Assembly (NCBI RefSeq): GCF_013318015.2
Contig: NZ_CP115843.1
Span: 434,001 to 498,000, forward strand
Direction of reading: 5' to 3'
DNA from: Agrobacterium tumefaciens
Lineage (GTDB): Bacteria; Pseudomonadota; Alphaproteobacteria; Rhizobiales; Rhizobiaceae
DNA length: 64,000 bases
Positions within the stretch are counted from its first letter, which is position 1. Each line of letters begins with the position of its first letter. The notes below the pieces were generated by a model. It did not search any database. It was not told the origin of the DNA and saw only the letters and a program-made list of their open reading frames with translations. Below are positions 27,897 through 35,612 of this stretch, piece after piece. The position numbers and the translations under genes were made by a program.

Positions 27897-28028
27897 ATTT
27901 GCCTGCGGAGGGCGATGAGCCGTCCGCGCAATAGACGACCCTCCCGGTATGGGAGGCGTGAAAAGCGGCCGAAGGGGAGGAGGTTTGATCTGCCCGAAGG
28001 TCAAAAATCAACAAATGGAGGAATAATC

Positions 28029-28958
28029 ATGAAATTTTCACGCATTCTGCTGACATCCGCCGCCCTTCTCGCCCTGTCGCTCGGTCCAGCCAACGCCGCC
28101 GAAGTCAAGAAGATCGGCCTTGCCGTTGCCAATCTTCAGGCGAACTTCTTCAACCAGATCAAGCAGGCCGTCGAAGCCGAAGCCAAGACGCGCGGCATCA
28201 CCGTTGTCACCGTCGATGCCAAGGGCGACGGTCCGACGCAGGTCAACCAGATCCAGGATCTCCTGACGCAGAACATCGACGCGCTGATCTATATTCCGGC
28301 TGGTGCCGCTGCGGCGACCGTTCCGGTCAAGCTTGCCAAGGCGGCCGGTGTGCCCGTCATCAACATCGACCGCAATGCCGACGGCGCACCGGGCGATACC
28401 TTCCTCGCAACCGATTCCGTCGCTTCCGCCAAGTCGGTCTGCGACTACATCATCAAGCAGGCAGGCGGCTCGGGCAAGATGGTCATCATTCATGGCCAGA
28501 AGGGCACGACACCGGAAGTCGACCGCACCAAGGGCTGCATGGAATCGGTCAAGGCCAATTCCGGCGTGAAGATCGTTGCCGAACAGTGGTCCAACATGTG
28601 GAGCCAGGATGAAGGCTTCCAGATCATGCAGAACATGCTGCAGGCCAATCCTGATGTTTCCATCGTCTTTGCCCAGGCAGACGGTCTGGCGCTCGGCGCG
28701 GCACAGGCGATCAAGGTCGCCAACCCTTCGCAGAAGATCGTCGTTGGCGGCTTCGATGGCGACACGGCAGCGCTTGAGGCGCTGAAGAACGGCGTCTTTG
28801 ACGTGACAGCGACGCAGCAGACCCAGAAGATGGGCCGCACGGCTGTCGAGATGGCCGTCAAGATCGTCGGCGGCGAGAAGGTTCCGGCCGTGCAGCTCTC
28901 CGAGGCGACGCTGACGACGAAGGAAAACGTCGACGGCTTCATTGCCAATCATCCCTGA
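28029..28958 (+). CDS. ribose-type ABC sugar-binding protein
   Basis: ATG 28029, with GGAGGAAT upstream, gives 309 residues with a signal peptide cut near LGPANAAEV. The type I periplasmic-binding fold shows VANLQANFFNQIKQAVEAEA, VTVDAKGDGPTQVNQIQDL, VPVINIDRNAD, and VGGFDGDTAALEAL. The family binds monosaccharides or small polyols. The next gene, after a strong intercistronic hairpin, is the ATPase. An aromatic (Phe pair) and Asp/Arg pattern typical of RbsB pockets is present, but ligand identity cannot be decided. Confidence 0.93.
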   Translation: MKFSRILLTSAALLALSLGPANAAEVKKIGLAVANLQANFFNQIKQAVEAEAKTRGITVVTVDAKGDGPTQVNQIQDLLTQNIDALIYIPAGAAAATVPVKLAKAAGVPVINIDRNADGAPGDTFLATDSVASAKSVCDYIIKQAGGSGKMVIIHGQKGTTPEVDRTKGCMESVKANSGVKIVAEQWSNMWSQDEGFQIMQNMLQANPDVSIVFAQADGLALGAAQAIKVANPSQKIVVGGFDGDTAALEALKNGVFDVTATQQTQKMGRTAVEMAVKIVGGEKVPAVQLSEATLTTKENVDGFIANHP

Positions 28959-28965
28959 TACATCC

Positions 28966-29000
28966 GCCCCCGCGCACTCCATCCGGATGCGCGGGGGCGT
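28966..29000 (+). terminator. strong intercistronic hairpin after the binding-protein gene
   Basis: CGCCCCCGCGCA (28966-28977) pairs perfectly over 12 bases with TGCGCGGGGGCG (28989-29000), with an 11-base loop. No long T-run follows, so it probably acts as an attenuator or RNA stabiliser. That would keep the binding-protein message more abundant than the ATPase message. Confidence 0.7.
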
Positions 29001-29078
29001 CATCTGTTCGTTTTCAGGCAATTCGGACGCAAAGCCGTGGCGCATCGCTGCCACGCGTGTTTCCCAGGAGGTCCCGTC

Positions 29079-30557
29079 ATGCGCGAGCCGGTTCTTTCGC
29101 TCCGTGGCATCAGCAAACGTTACGGCCCGCTCGAGGTTCTGAAAAGCGTCGATCTCGACGTCTATCCGGGTGAAGTCGTGGCGTTGCTGGGTGAAAACGG
29201 GGCGGGCAAGTCCACCCTGTCAGGCATCATCGCCGGTTCCCGCGAGCCGTCCGAAGGAAAGATGACCTGGCTTGGCCAGCCCTATACACCCGCTTCGCCG
29301 CGTGAGGCGATAGACAAGGGCATTGTACTCATCCATCAGGAGCTGAAGCTTCTGCCGGAGCTCTCCATCGCTGAAAACGTCTTTATCGGCCGCTGGCCGA
29401 TGAAGAACGGCATCGTCGACCGCGCCGAAATGGTGCGAAGGGCGCAGCAGCAGCTGGCGCGGCTCAATCTGCATATTCCCGCAACCCGCAAGGTTTCGGG
29501 CCTTTCGACCGCGAACCAGCAGCTGATCGAAATCGCCAAGGCGCTGGCGCTCGATGCCAAGCTCCTGATCCTCGACGAGCCGACGGCGGCCCTTGGCGGT
29601 GCGGAAACCCAGGCCCTGTTCGAGCAGGTTCGCAAGCTGCGCGCCGAGGGCGTGGGCATCATCTATATTTCCCACCGCATGGAAGAGATCAGGCAGATCA
29701 CCGACCGCATCGTCGTGCTGCGCGACGGTGAGCGGGTGCATGAATTTGAAGACAGCGCGACACCTGTGCGCACCATCGTCGAAAGCATGGTCGGCCGGTC
29801 GCTGGAACGCCTGTTCCCGGCGCTGCCCGAACCGCAGGAAAAAACGGTGCTAGAGGTCAAGGGGCTGACTGGCACGGGCAATTCTTTCCGCGACATCAGT
29901 TTCGGCGTCCGTGCAGGCGAAATTCTTGGAATTGCCGGGCTGATCGGCGCGGGGCGCACCGAACTGGTGCGTGCCATTTCCGGTGCCGATCCGACCAGTG
30001 CGGGCGAGGTTTTGCTCGATGGACAGGTGCTGACGCTGAAAAGCCCGGCGGATGCGATTGCGAAGGGCATCGTCATGGTGCCGGAAGACCGCAAGCTTCA
30101 GGGGCTGGTTGTCGAGCATGAGATCGGTGAAAACCTGATCTACGCCAATCTCGACCGTGTCGGCACCGGCTGGATAACGCCTAGCATCAAGCGTGCTTTT
30201 ACGAAGGAGGCAATTGCCAAATTCGGCGTGAAGGGCCGCAGCGAACAGCCTGCCTCGGATCTCTCCGGCGGCAACCAGCAAAAGGTCGTCATCGCCAAAT
30301 GGCTTGCACGTAACCCGCGCGTGGTTGTGCTGGACGAGCCGACGCGCGGCATCGATGTCGGCGCGCGGGCTGGCATTTACGATATTATCGTCGGTCTGGC
30401 CAAAAGCGGCGTTGCCGTCATCGTCGTCAGTTCCGATCTCGAAGAGGTGCTGGGCGTTTCAAACCGTATCCTCGTTCTTGCACAGGGAAAACAGGCCGGA
30501 ATCCTCAATCGCGACGAGGCCAACGACGTCTCGGTCATGGAACTGGCAACCATCTGA
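29079..30557 (+). CDS. ribose-type ABC transporter ATPase, two-domain
   Basis: ATG 29079, with CCAGGAGG before it, gives 492 residues. There are two ABC domains, as in RbsA. The first has GENGAGKSTL, a substituted signature region (SGLSTANQQLIEIAKAL) and LILDEPTAALG. The second has GLIGAGRTELV, LSGGNQQKVVIAKWL and VVLDEPTRGIDVGARAG. The second Walker A is degenerate, as is usual in this family. It energises the permease encoded two genes upstream. Confidence 0.94.
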   Translation: MREPVLSLRGISKRYGPLEVLKSVDLDVYPGEVVALLGENGAGKSTLSGIIAGSREPSEGKMTWLGQPYTPASPREAIDKGIVLIHQELKLLPELSIAENVFIGRWPMKNGIVDRAEMVRRAQQQLARLNLHIPATRKVSGLSTANQQLIEIAKALALDAKLLILDEPTAALGGAETQALFEQVRKLRAEGVGIIYISHRMEEIRQITDRIVVLRDGERVHEFEDSATPVRTIVESMVGRSLERLFPALPEPQEKTVLEVKGLTGTGNSFRDISFGVRAGEILGIAGLIGAGRTELVRAISGADPTSAGEVLLDGQVLTLKSPADAIAKGIVMVPEDRKLQGLVVEHEIGENLIYANLDRVGTGWITPSIKRAFTKEAIAKFGVKGRSEQPASDLSGGNQQKVVIAKWLARNPRVVVLDEPTRGIDVGARAGIYDIIVGLAKSGVAVIVVSSDLEEVLGVSNRILVLAQGKQAGILNRDEANDVSVMELATI

Positions 30558-30572
30558 AGAAGGAAATAGAGA

Positions 30573-31361
30573 ATGTCCACCATCACGCTCAACGCGCCGA
30601 AACTCTTCGATCTTTCCGGCCAGGTGGCGTTCGTCACCGGTGCCGGTTCCGGCATCGGCCAGCGGATCGCCATGGGGCTTGCCCAGTCCGGTGCCGATGT
30701 CGCGCTGCTTGACCGCCGCACCGATGACGGCCTGGCGCAGACGGCCGATTTCATTGCCAGGGCTGGTCGCAAGTCGATCCAAATCGCCGCCGATGTCACC
30801 AGCAAGCAGGCGCTGAGCGAAGCGGTAGCACGCACGCAGGCCGAACTCGGTGCTCTCTCGCTTGCCGTCAACGCCGCCGGCATCGCGAACGCCAATCCTG
30901 CCGAGGAAATGGAGGAAAGCCAGTTCCAGACGATGATGGACATCAACCTGAAGGGTGTGTTCCTCTCCTGCCAGGCGCAAGCCAATGCCATGCTGAAGAA
31001 CGGTCGCGGCGCAATCGTCAACATTGCCTCCATGTCCGGCGTCATCGTCAATCGCGGCCTGATGCAGTGCCACTACAATGCATCTAAGGCTGGCGTCATC
31101 CACATGTCCAAATCCATGGCGATGGAATGGGTGGGGCGCGGCATCCGCGTCAACACCATCTCGCCGGGTTACACCGCGACGCCGATGAACACGCGGCCGG
31201 AAATGGTGCACCAGACGAAACTGTTCGAAGAGCAGACCCCGATGCAGCGCATGGCGGGCGTCGATGAAATGGTCGGCCCGGCGATCTTCCTGCTGTCAGA
31301 TGCGGCGAGCTTCGTGACGGGCGTGGACCTTTTGGTAGATGGCGGGTTCTGCTGCTGGTAG
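30573..31361 (+). CDS. second short-chain dehydrogenase of the sugar/polyol locus
   Basis: The 262-residue SDR shows TGAGSGIGQRIA, NAAGIANANP, the catalytic HYNASKAG segment, and a C terminus VTGVDLLVDGGFCCW. That ending is typical of sugar-alcohol dehydrogenases such as threitol- or arabinitol-type enzymes. It is 15 bases after the ATPase gene and is the last gene of the rightward arm, followed by a strong terminator. With the first SDR it suggests that a polyol, or two stereoisomers, enters the pathway through oxidation to a ketose. Substrate assignment is inference. Confidence 0.88.
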   Translation: MSTITLNAPKLFDLSGQVAFVTGAGSGIGQRIAMGLAQSGADVALLDRRTDDGLAQTADFIARAGRKSIQIAADVTSKQALSEAVARTQAELGALSLAVNAAGIANANPAEEMEESQFQTMMDINLKGVFLSCQAQANAMLKNGRGAIVNIASMSGVIVNRGLMQCHYNASKAGVIHMSKSMAMEWVGRGIRVNTISPGYTATPMNTRPEMVHQTKLFEEQTPMQRMAGVDEMVGPAIFLLSDAASFVTGVDLLVDGGFCCW

Positions 31362-31431
31362 GGTTTGCGCGGCAGCTCCGCCCGAATTGATGACCACGTG
31401 CAAGAGGTAAGGTGGTCTGCCTTTTGATTTT

Positions 31432-31458
31432 ACGCCCGGCTTTCGCCGGGCGTTTTTT
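31432..31458 (+). terminator. rho-independent terminator of the rightward sugar arm
   Basis: ACGCCCGGC (31432-31440) pairs with GCCGGGCGT (31445-31453) around TTTC, followed by a run of six T. It lies 70 bases after the SDR stop. Its inverted form could also serve the convergent ribB gene. Confidence 0.9.
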
Positions 31459-31482
31459 ATTCACCGCACAGGCGCGTGAAGA

Positions 31483-32124
31483 CTAGGCAACCTGCTTCTG
31501 CGCCACTTCCTCGACAACCTCGCCCTTCAGATAGGCAACGAGGTCCTTGATCGTCACGACGAGCAGACCGTGGCGTTCGGCGAAGATTTCGAGCTGGGGC
31601 AGGCGGGCCATGGTGCCGTCGTCATTGGCGACTTCGCAGATGGTGCCGCAGGGGTACTTGCCGGCCAGGCGGCACAGATCGACGGCGGCTTCCGTGTGGC
31701 CGGTGCGGCCGAGCACGCCTTCAGGGTTGGCGCGTAGCGGGAAGATATGGCCGGGGCGGGCGAAGTCTTCGGGACGCGAGCCTTCCGACACCAGCGCACG
31801 CACGGTCTTTGCCCGGTCGGCAGCGGAAATGCCTGTCGTGGTGCCGGGAATATAGTCCACGGAGACGGTGAAGGCTGTCTTAAGGGATTCGGTATTGCGC
31901 GACACCATCAGCGGAATGTCGAGCGCGTCGAGGCGCTCTCCCGGCATGGCGACGCAGATCAGCCCGCGCGCATGGTTCATCATGAATGCGATCTGCTGCG
32001 GGGTTATGCTGTCGGACGCGGCGATGATATCGCCTTCGTTTTCGCGGTCTTCGTCGTCAACGACAATTACCATCTCGCCACGGGATATGGCTTCGATTGC
32101 GTCTTCAATTTTAGCAATGGTCAT
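31483..32124 (-). CDS. ribB: 3,4-dihydroxy-2-butanone 4-phosphate synthase
   Basis: This 213-residue RibB converts ribulose 5-phosphate to dihydroxybutanone phosphate plus formate, in riboflavin synthesis. Motifs seen: VIVVDDEDRENEGDI (metal-binding acidic loop), MNHARGLICVAM, DYIPGTTTGISAADRAKTVRAL, FPLRANPEGVLGRTGHTEAAVDL. There is no fused GTP cyclohydrolase II domain, so RibA must be elsewhere. An FMN riboswitch precedes it on the same strand, so flavin sufficiency should switch it off. Confidence 0.96.
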   Translation of the reverse strand: MTIAKIEDAIEAISRGEMVIVVDDEDRENEGDIIAASDSITPQQIAFMMNHARGLICVAMPGERLDALDIPLMVSRNTESLKTAFTVSVDYIPGTTTGISAADRAKTVRALVSEGSRPEDFARPGHIFPLRANPEGVLGRTGHTEAAVDLCRLAGKYPCGTICEVANDDGTMARLPQLEIFAERHGLLVVTIKDLVAYLKGEVVEEVAQKQVA

Positions 32125-32245
32125 TTTCTTTCAAGCCTTTCAAGGGTTATGCCGTTTTGCGGCATTTTCGCGCTTCAAGAAGCGCCAAATATCCCTTGGG
32201 CGAACAATGCAATGCGAAGCCCGCTGCATGCGGGCGTCTTTTGCC

Positions 32246-32388
32246 TTGTCCTCTTCCATCCGGACTATACCGTCGGCTCCGGCCTCTCACCGGATCTGCT
32301 GACCTTCCGGCTTTGGAGACCGGAAGCGCTCGCGGGCTCCGGGAATATCCCGATACCGCCGGTGGGGAATTACACCCCGCCCTGAGAA
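32246..32388 (-). promoter_or_regulatory. FMN riboswitch (RFN element)
   Basis: Read on the minus strand, the conserved RFN blocks are present in order: AGGGCGGGGTGTAATTCCCC, ACCGGCGGTA, AGCCCGCGAGCG, GGTCAGCAGATCCGGTGAG, GCCGACGGTATAGTCCGGAT and GGAAGAGGACA. Downstream hairpins (GCCCGC/GCGGGC near 32219-32235, and GCGCTT/AAGCGC with GCCG/CGGC near 32150-32185) may be the expression platform. The element lies 120 bases before ribB. Confidence 0.96.
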
Positions 32389-32679
32389 CATTGCCAACAT
32401 AAGTTATCAAATGGGGAGGAAGCAAGCGGCAATATTTTGACAGGCTCCGCGCGTGCGAAACGGATATCCCGATTATATTCGAGACCGGGTATTTCATTTC
32501 GGAATAAGAATTGTCTGGGGTAAGAGACCGGACGGTGGCGGTTATGGGTAGCGCAATTGCAAGTTCGGCGACGAGAAGCATTTGGTAGGCTGCGTCGCGG
32601 TCGATCCAAAAGGAAGGCTGTTCAATGAGTTGAGCTGTTCTGAGGAAGCGAACTCGAGGCACTAGATCTCCCAAGTCTT

Positions 32680-32920
32680 TCAGCGTGCCTTTCCTCGACG
32701 AGGATTGATGATTTCGATCATGTAAAAATCTCGCTCATTATTGGTGAACAAGCAGCTATTGGATTGAGCAATGGCAGCCACGATTGTGTCCAACCCGCTT
32801 CGCGGGCTGCCCACTGCCTTTCCTTGCGCCATTAGCTTTTCCCAAATGAGCGCAGCGTCCTTATCAAGTGCAATGTCAAGGCATGATGCCTTATTAGGAA
32901 GTTGCGGCCGCTGCAGTTGC
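32680..32920 (-). pseudogene. VapC-type PIN-domain toxin remnant
   Basis: The minus-strand frame ending at TGA 32680-32682 encodes a PIN-domain C-terminal half: DAALIWEKLMAQGKAVG, LDTIVAAIAQSN, then CLFTNNERDF, ending IEIINPRRGKAR. The Asp and the NERDF motif match the third and fourth acidic positions of VapC ribonucleases. The N-terminal half with the first catalytic Asp is missing; the 5' end runs into a DedA-like remnant on the other strand. No VapB antitoxin gene is visible. The fragment has no start codon in a sensible place and should be inactive. Confidence 0.65.
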
Positions 32921-33310
32921 GGTTCGTGGATAGGTTACCAGACCCTGTTTTATGCTGGTCGTTACGCCAATCGTTTCCATTCGGGAACCGAGCAATGCAT
33001 GCGCCTCACGCCGAGCAAGTGAAGGCACTTTTGGTCGCTCACCCTGACGCTCTCATCTTTTCATTCCGTTTCATATTCGGCTTTCGGATGGTAAGTGCTG
33101 TCATCACCCGTCTTTCCGGTGTGTCCCCCTTTGGTTTTTTCACTATCAATCTGGTCAGTGCTTTGTTCTGGGGGATAGTCGTGGCGACCGCCGGCCATTT
33201 TTTTGCAAACGCGATCGAAACAGCTTTTGGCCATTTGGGATTCTACCCTGACCTCGTTGTTGCGCTGGTGATCGTTCGGATCGTTTGGGGACTGGTCATT
33301 TGTCTCACAC
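32905..33310 (+). pseudogene. frameshifted DedA-family membrane-protein remnant
   Basis: Two overlapping frames together look like the C-terminal half of a DedA protein. First SWIGYQTLFYAGRYANRF in one frame (to about 32990). Then VKALLVAHPDALIFSFRFIFGFRMVSAVITRLSGVSPFGFFTINLVSALFWG in another frame (from about 33015). The R-F-x-x-G-x-R and LSG-x-S patterns match the DedA flippase signature. The N-terminal part is absent and the tail beyond about 33300 does not match. Truncation plus frameshift marks it as decayed. Confidence 0.6.
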
Positions 33311-33493
33311 AAAACGAGCCAGGACCTCCAGGCCGAGCTGCGTTTGGCGGCAGAAGACAAGCCACGCTGTGCAATCATCCGCAACATCTGGCGTGCCCTG
33401 GAGACCTGAGCGCGAAATCGGAGACACCGCCACAAGCCGGGCGCAATCAAGACCCGCTCAGGCAGCCTGCGACAGTGCAGGGGAACCAATGCC

Positions 33494-33883
33494 TCAGATC
33501 GCGGCGACGGCGTCTTGCAGCAGACACCTCACCTGGCCAGCGACCGTCTTGAGGTGGGGATTGTCGATCGCTTGCATCGAGGCGACGGGATCGATGGCGC
33601 TGACCATGATGGTCCCTTCCTCCAGCGATCGCACGATCACATTGCAGGGCAGCATGGCGCCGATCCTGGGCTCCATCTTCATCGCCTCAAGCGCCATCAT
33701 CGGATTGCAGGCGCCGAGAATGAGATAGTCAGCTATATCGACGTCGAGCTTCTTCTTCATTGTCGCTCGCACATCGATTTCGGTTAGCACACCGAATCCT
33801 TTGGTCGACAGGGCCTCCCTCGTGGCTGCGACCACAGCGTCAAATGGCATGCCTTTGATTGTCTTATCGAGTGTATAGGCCAT
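33494..33883 (-). CDS. DUF302 domain protein
   Basis: ATG 33883, with GGGAG before it, gives 129 residues; an upstream in-frame extension lacks support. The protein is a single DUF302 domain: AVVAATREALSTKGFGVLTEIDV, LILGACNPMMALEAM, MLPCNVIVRSLEEGTIMVSAIDP. The domain is of unknown function; it has two conserved Cys positions, here in GACNP and LPCNV, and recurs in acid, metal and anaerobic-stress operons. It is the last gene of an OsmC-VIT-DUF302 set, 89 bases after the VIT gene. Confidence 0.88.
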   Translation of the reverse strand: MAYTLDKTIKGMPFDAVVAATREALSTKGFGVLTEIDVRATMKKKLDVDIADYLILGACNPMMALEAMKMEPRIGAMLPCNVIVRSLEEGTIMVSAIDPVASMQAIDNPHLKTVAGQVRCLLQDAVAAI

Positions 33884-33972
33884 GATCTCACTCCCTGGCG
33901 ACCGGCGCATGCCGATCTTGTTGCCGGTGTTGGACCCACACCGGAGTATATCCTCTGAGGGTCGCGCACCTC

Positions 33973-34668
33973 CTAGACGGCGGTGCCCACCAGCGCGCCA
34001 ATGCCTGCCGTCAGCGCCATGGCAAAGGCACCCCAGAAGGTGACCCGGATTGTGGCTTTCATCACGTCTGCCCCGCCAGCCTTGGCGCCGATGGCTCCAA
34101 GCAGCGCGAGAAACAACAGCGAAGCAGCCGAGACGAGCCAGACAAGTTGGTCTGCCGGCGCCAGCCACACCATTGCGAGCGGCATCGTGGCACCGACAGC
34201 AAAGGTCAGCGCCGATGTCAGGGCAGCCACGATCGGTCTCGCAGTGGTGATCTCGGAGATGCCGAGTTCTTCGCGGGCATGCGCCTCAAGCGCATCCTTC
34301 TGCATCAACTGCTCGGCCACCCTTCTGGCCAGATCGATATCGACACCGCGTCTGGCATAAAGTTGCGCCAATTCTTCTCGCTCCAGATTGGGTTGGCTCT
34401 CAAGCTCCAGTCGTTCGCGGTTGAGATCGGCCTGCTCGGTGTCCGCTTGGGAGCTTACCGAGACATATTCGCCCGCCGCCATCGACATGGCCCCTGCCAC
34501 AAGTCCTGCGATGCCGGCGATCAGAATCTCGGAACTCCCCGCCGCAGAGGCTGCCACCCCGACGATCAGGCTTGCGGTCGACACGATGCCGTCATTGGCG
34601 CCGAGAACGGCCGCTCGCAGCCATCCTATCCGGGAAACGAGATGCGTTTCGCTGTGAAGGCTCCTCAT
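33973..34668 (-). CDS. VIT/CCC1-family iron or manganese transporter
   Basis: The 231-residue membrane protein has the family's five-helix pattern: WLRAAVLGANDGIVSTASLIVGVAAS, AGLVAGAMSMAAGEYVSVSSQADTE, then a cytosolic acidic helix region (LNRERLELESQPNLEREELAQLYARRGV) and two or three C-terminal helices. The family exports or sequesters ferrous iron and manganese. Its start overlaps the stop of the OsmC gene by four bases (ATGA), so the two are co-translated. Confidence 0.93.
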   Translation of the reverse strand: MRSLHSETHLVSRIGWLRAAVLGANDGIVSTASLIVGVAASAAGSSEILIAGIAGLVAGAMSMAAGEYVSVSSQADTEQADLNRERLELESQPNLEREELAQLYARRGVDIDLARRVAEQLMQKDALEAHAREELGISEITTARPIVAALTSALTFAVGATMPLAMVWLAPADQLVWLVSAASLLFLALLGAIGAKAGGADVMKATIRVTFWGAFAMALTAGIGALVGTAV

Positions 34669-35069
34669 AAGGCCCTCCGGATGACGCCATCAAGGCGAGC
34701 TGCGAGAGCGATGGTGTTGGAGATCGTACCGTATTTGCGGACGTTCTTGTGCAGGAGTTCGAGCCGCTGTTCGCTCTCCTCGGTATCGACCAAGAGTTCG
34801 TAGTCGATGGAGACGATACGCGGCAGATCATCCTGCCGGACGGCATGAAGCATCACTTCGACACCATCGAGAGAGAAATCGAGGAGGGGCAGGACGCGCT
34901 CGATCCCCTTGATCATGCAGGCTGCAATCGACGCCAGCAACAGTTCGGCCGGATTGAAGGCGTCGACCGGGCCGGTCAGTCCGGTAGCAAGCCTGATATC
35001 TGCATTCTCTGTGCGCGCCACGCTCTCGCTGGGATCAATCCGCCGTGCCGAGATTCTGTATTCAAGCAT
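34665..35069 (-). CDS. OsmC-family protein lacking the second Cys
   Basis: The 134-residue protein has the OsmC fold: FNPAELLLASIAACMIKGIERVLPLL, followed by GVEVMLHAVRQDDLPRIVSIDYELLVDT. The first conserved Cys is in AACM. The second, normally in a CP(V/L)SNT motif, is replaced by YGTISNT. It is therefore unlikely to be a normal thiol peroxidase. It is the first gene of the OsmC-VIT-DUF302 operon and has an FNR/FixK-like site 74 bases upstream. Confidence 0.88.
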   Translation of the reverse strand: MLEYRISARRIDPSESVARTENADIRLATGLTGPVDAFNPAELLLASIAACMIKGIERVLPLLDFSLDGVEVMLHAVRQDDLPRIVSIDYELLVDTEESEQRLELLHKNVRKYGTISNTIALAARLDGVIRRAL

Positions 35070-35142
35070 CGCAAGTCCTCCCTCATGTGACCCTCTTGGA
35101 GGAACACGAGAGACACCGTATCATCTGACCTCGTGCGGGACT

Positions 35143-35156
35143 TGATCGACGTCAAG
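35143..35156 (-). promoter_or_regulatory. FNR/FixK/NnrR-type binding site
   Basis: TTGATCGACGTCAA is a 14-base site with TTGAT and GTCAA half-sites separated by CGAC, close to the FNR-superfamily consensus TTGAY-N4-RTCAA. It lies 74 bases before the OsmC start, which would suit a class II activator position with a leader of about 40 bases. It suggests low-oxygen or nitric-oxide induction of the operon. Confidence 0.6.
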
Positions 35157-35612
35157 ACAAGGGAAGACCGTCCACCACCAAGATCATGAGGCTCGCTGCA
35201 AGGACAGCATAGGATATGCAGTTGGGGCAGACTAAGACCTCGGCAGGCGAGACAAGCTCTAGCCACTTGATGCAGATCAGCACCAAATTTACAGTTGCAA
35301 ACGGAGCCAGTGTGTCTCACGAGGTCAGTTCGCCGGCCCCTACGGCGGTATGGCGGTTGAGAAGATGAGGATCAGCATCATGCCGATCCCGGTGGCGACA
35401 ATCGGCGTGCCCGTCCACCTGCTGACCCGATCCAACACCGGCTGGAGGTTTGCATGTTGCGCCAGGCCTACCCGCGTGATCATTATTATCGTACGCGCGA
35501 TGATGCTGTTCAGCGTCGCGACGACGGCGCTCGCGCTCAGACGGTTCGTATCCTTTCAATGGGAGGCCTGAAAGCGACCTCCCATCGGATGAAATTAATC
35601 AGACCCACGTCG
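35157..35612. other. intergenic stretch without a recognised gene
   Basis: About 455 bases lie between the FNR-like site and the end of an SDR gene. A plus-strand frame at 35350-35571 contains one hydrophobic run (VIIIIVRAMMLFSVATTALA). It has no family match, poor ribosome context and no partner, so I do not call it a gene. Confidence 0.4.

Noticed and set aside
26973..28004. 343-codon frame antisense to the ABC permease, rich in His, Asp and Arg
   Set aside because: Such composition is what antisense reading of hydrophobic transmembrane codons gives; no family match.
35350..35571. Small plus-strand frame with one hydrophobic run
   Set aside because: No family, weak start context and stands alone; composition not distinct from noncoding DNA.
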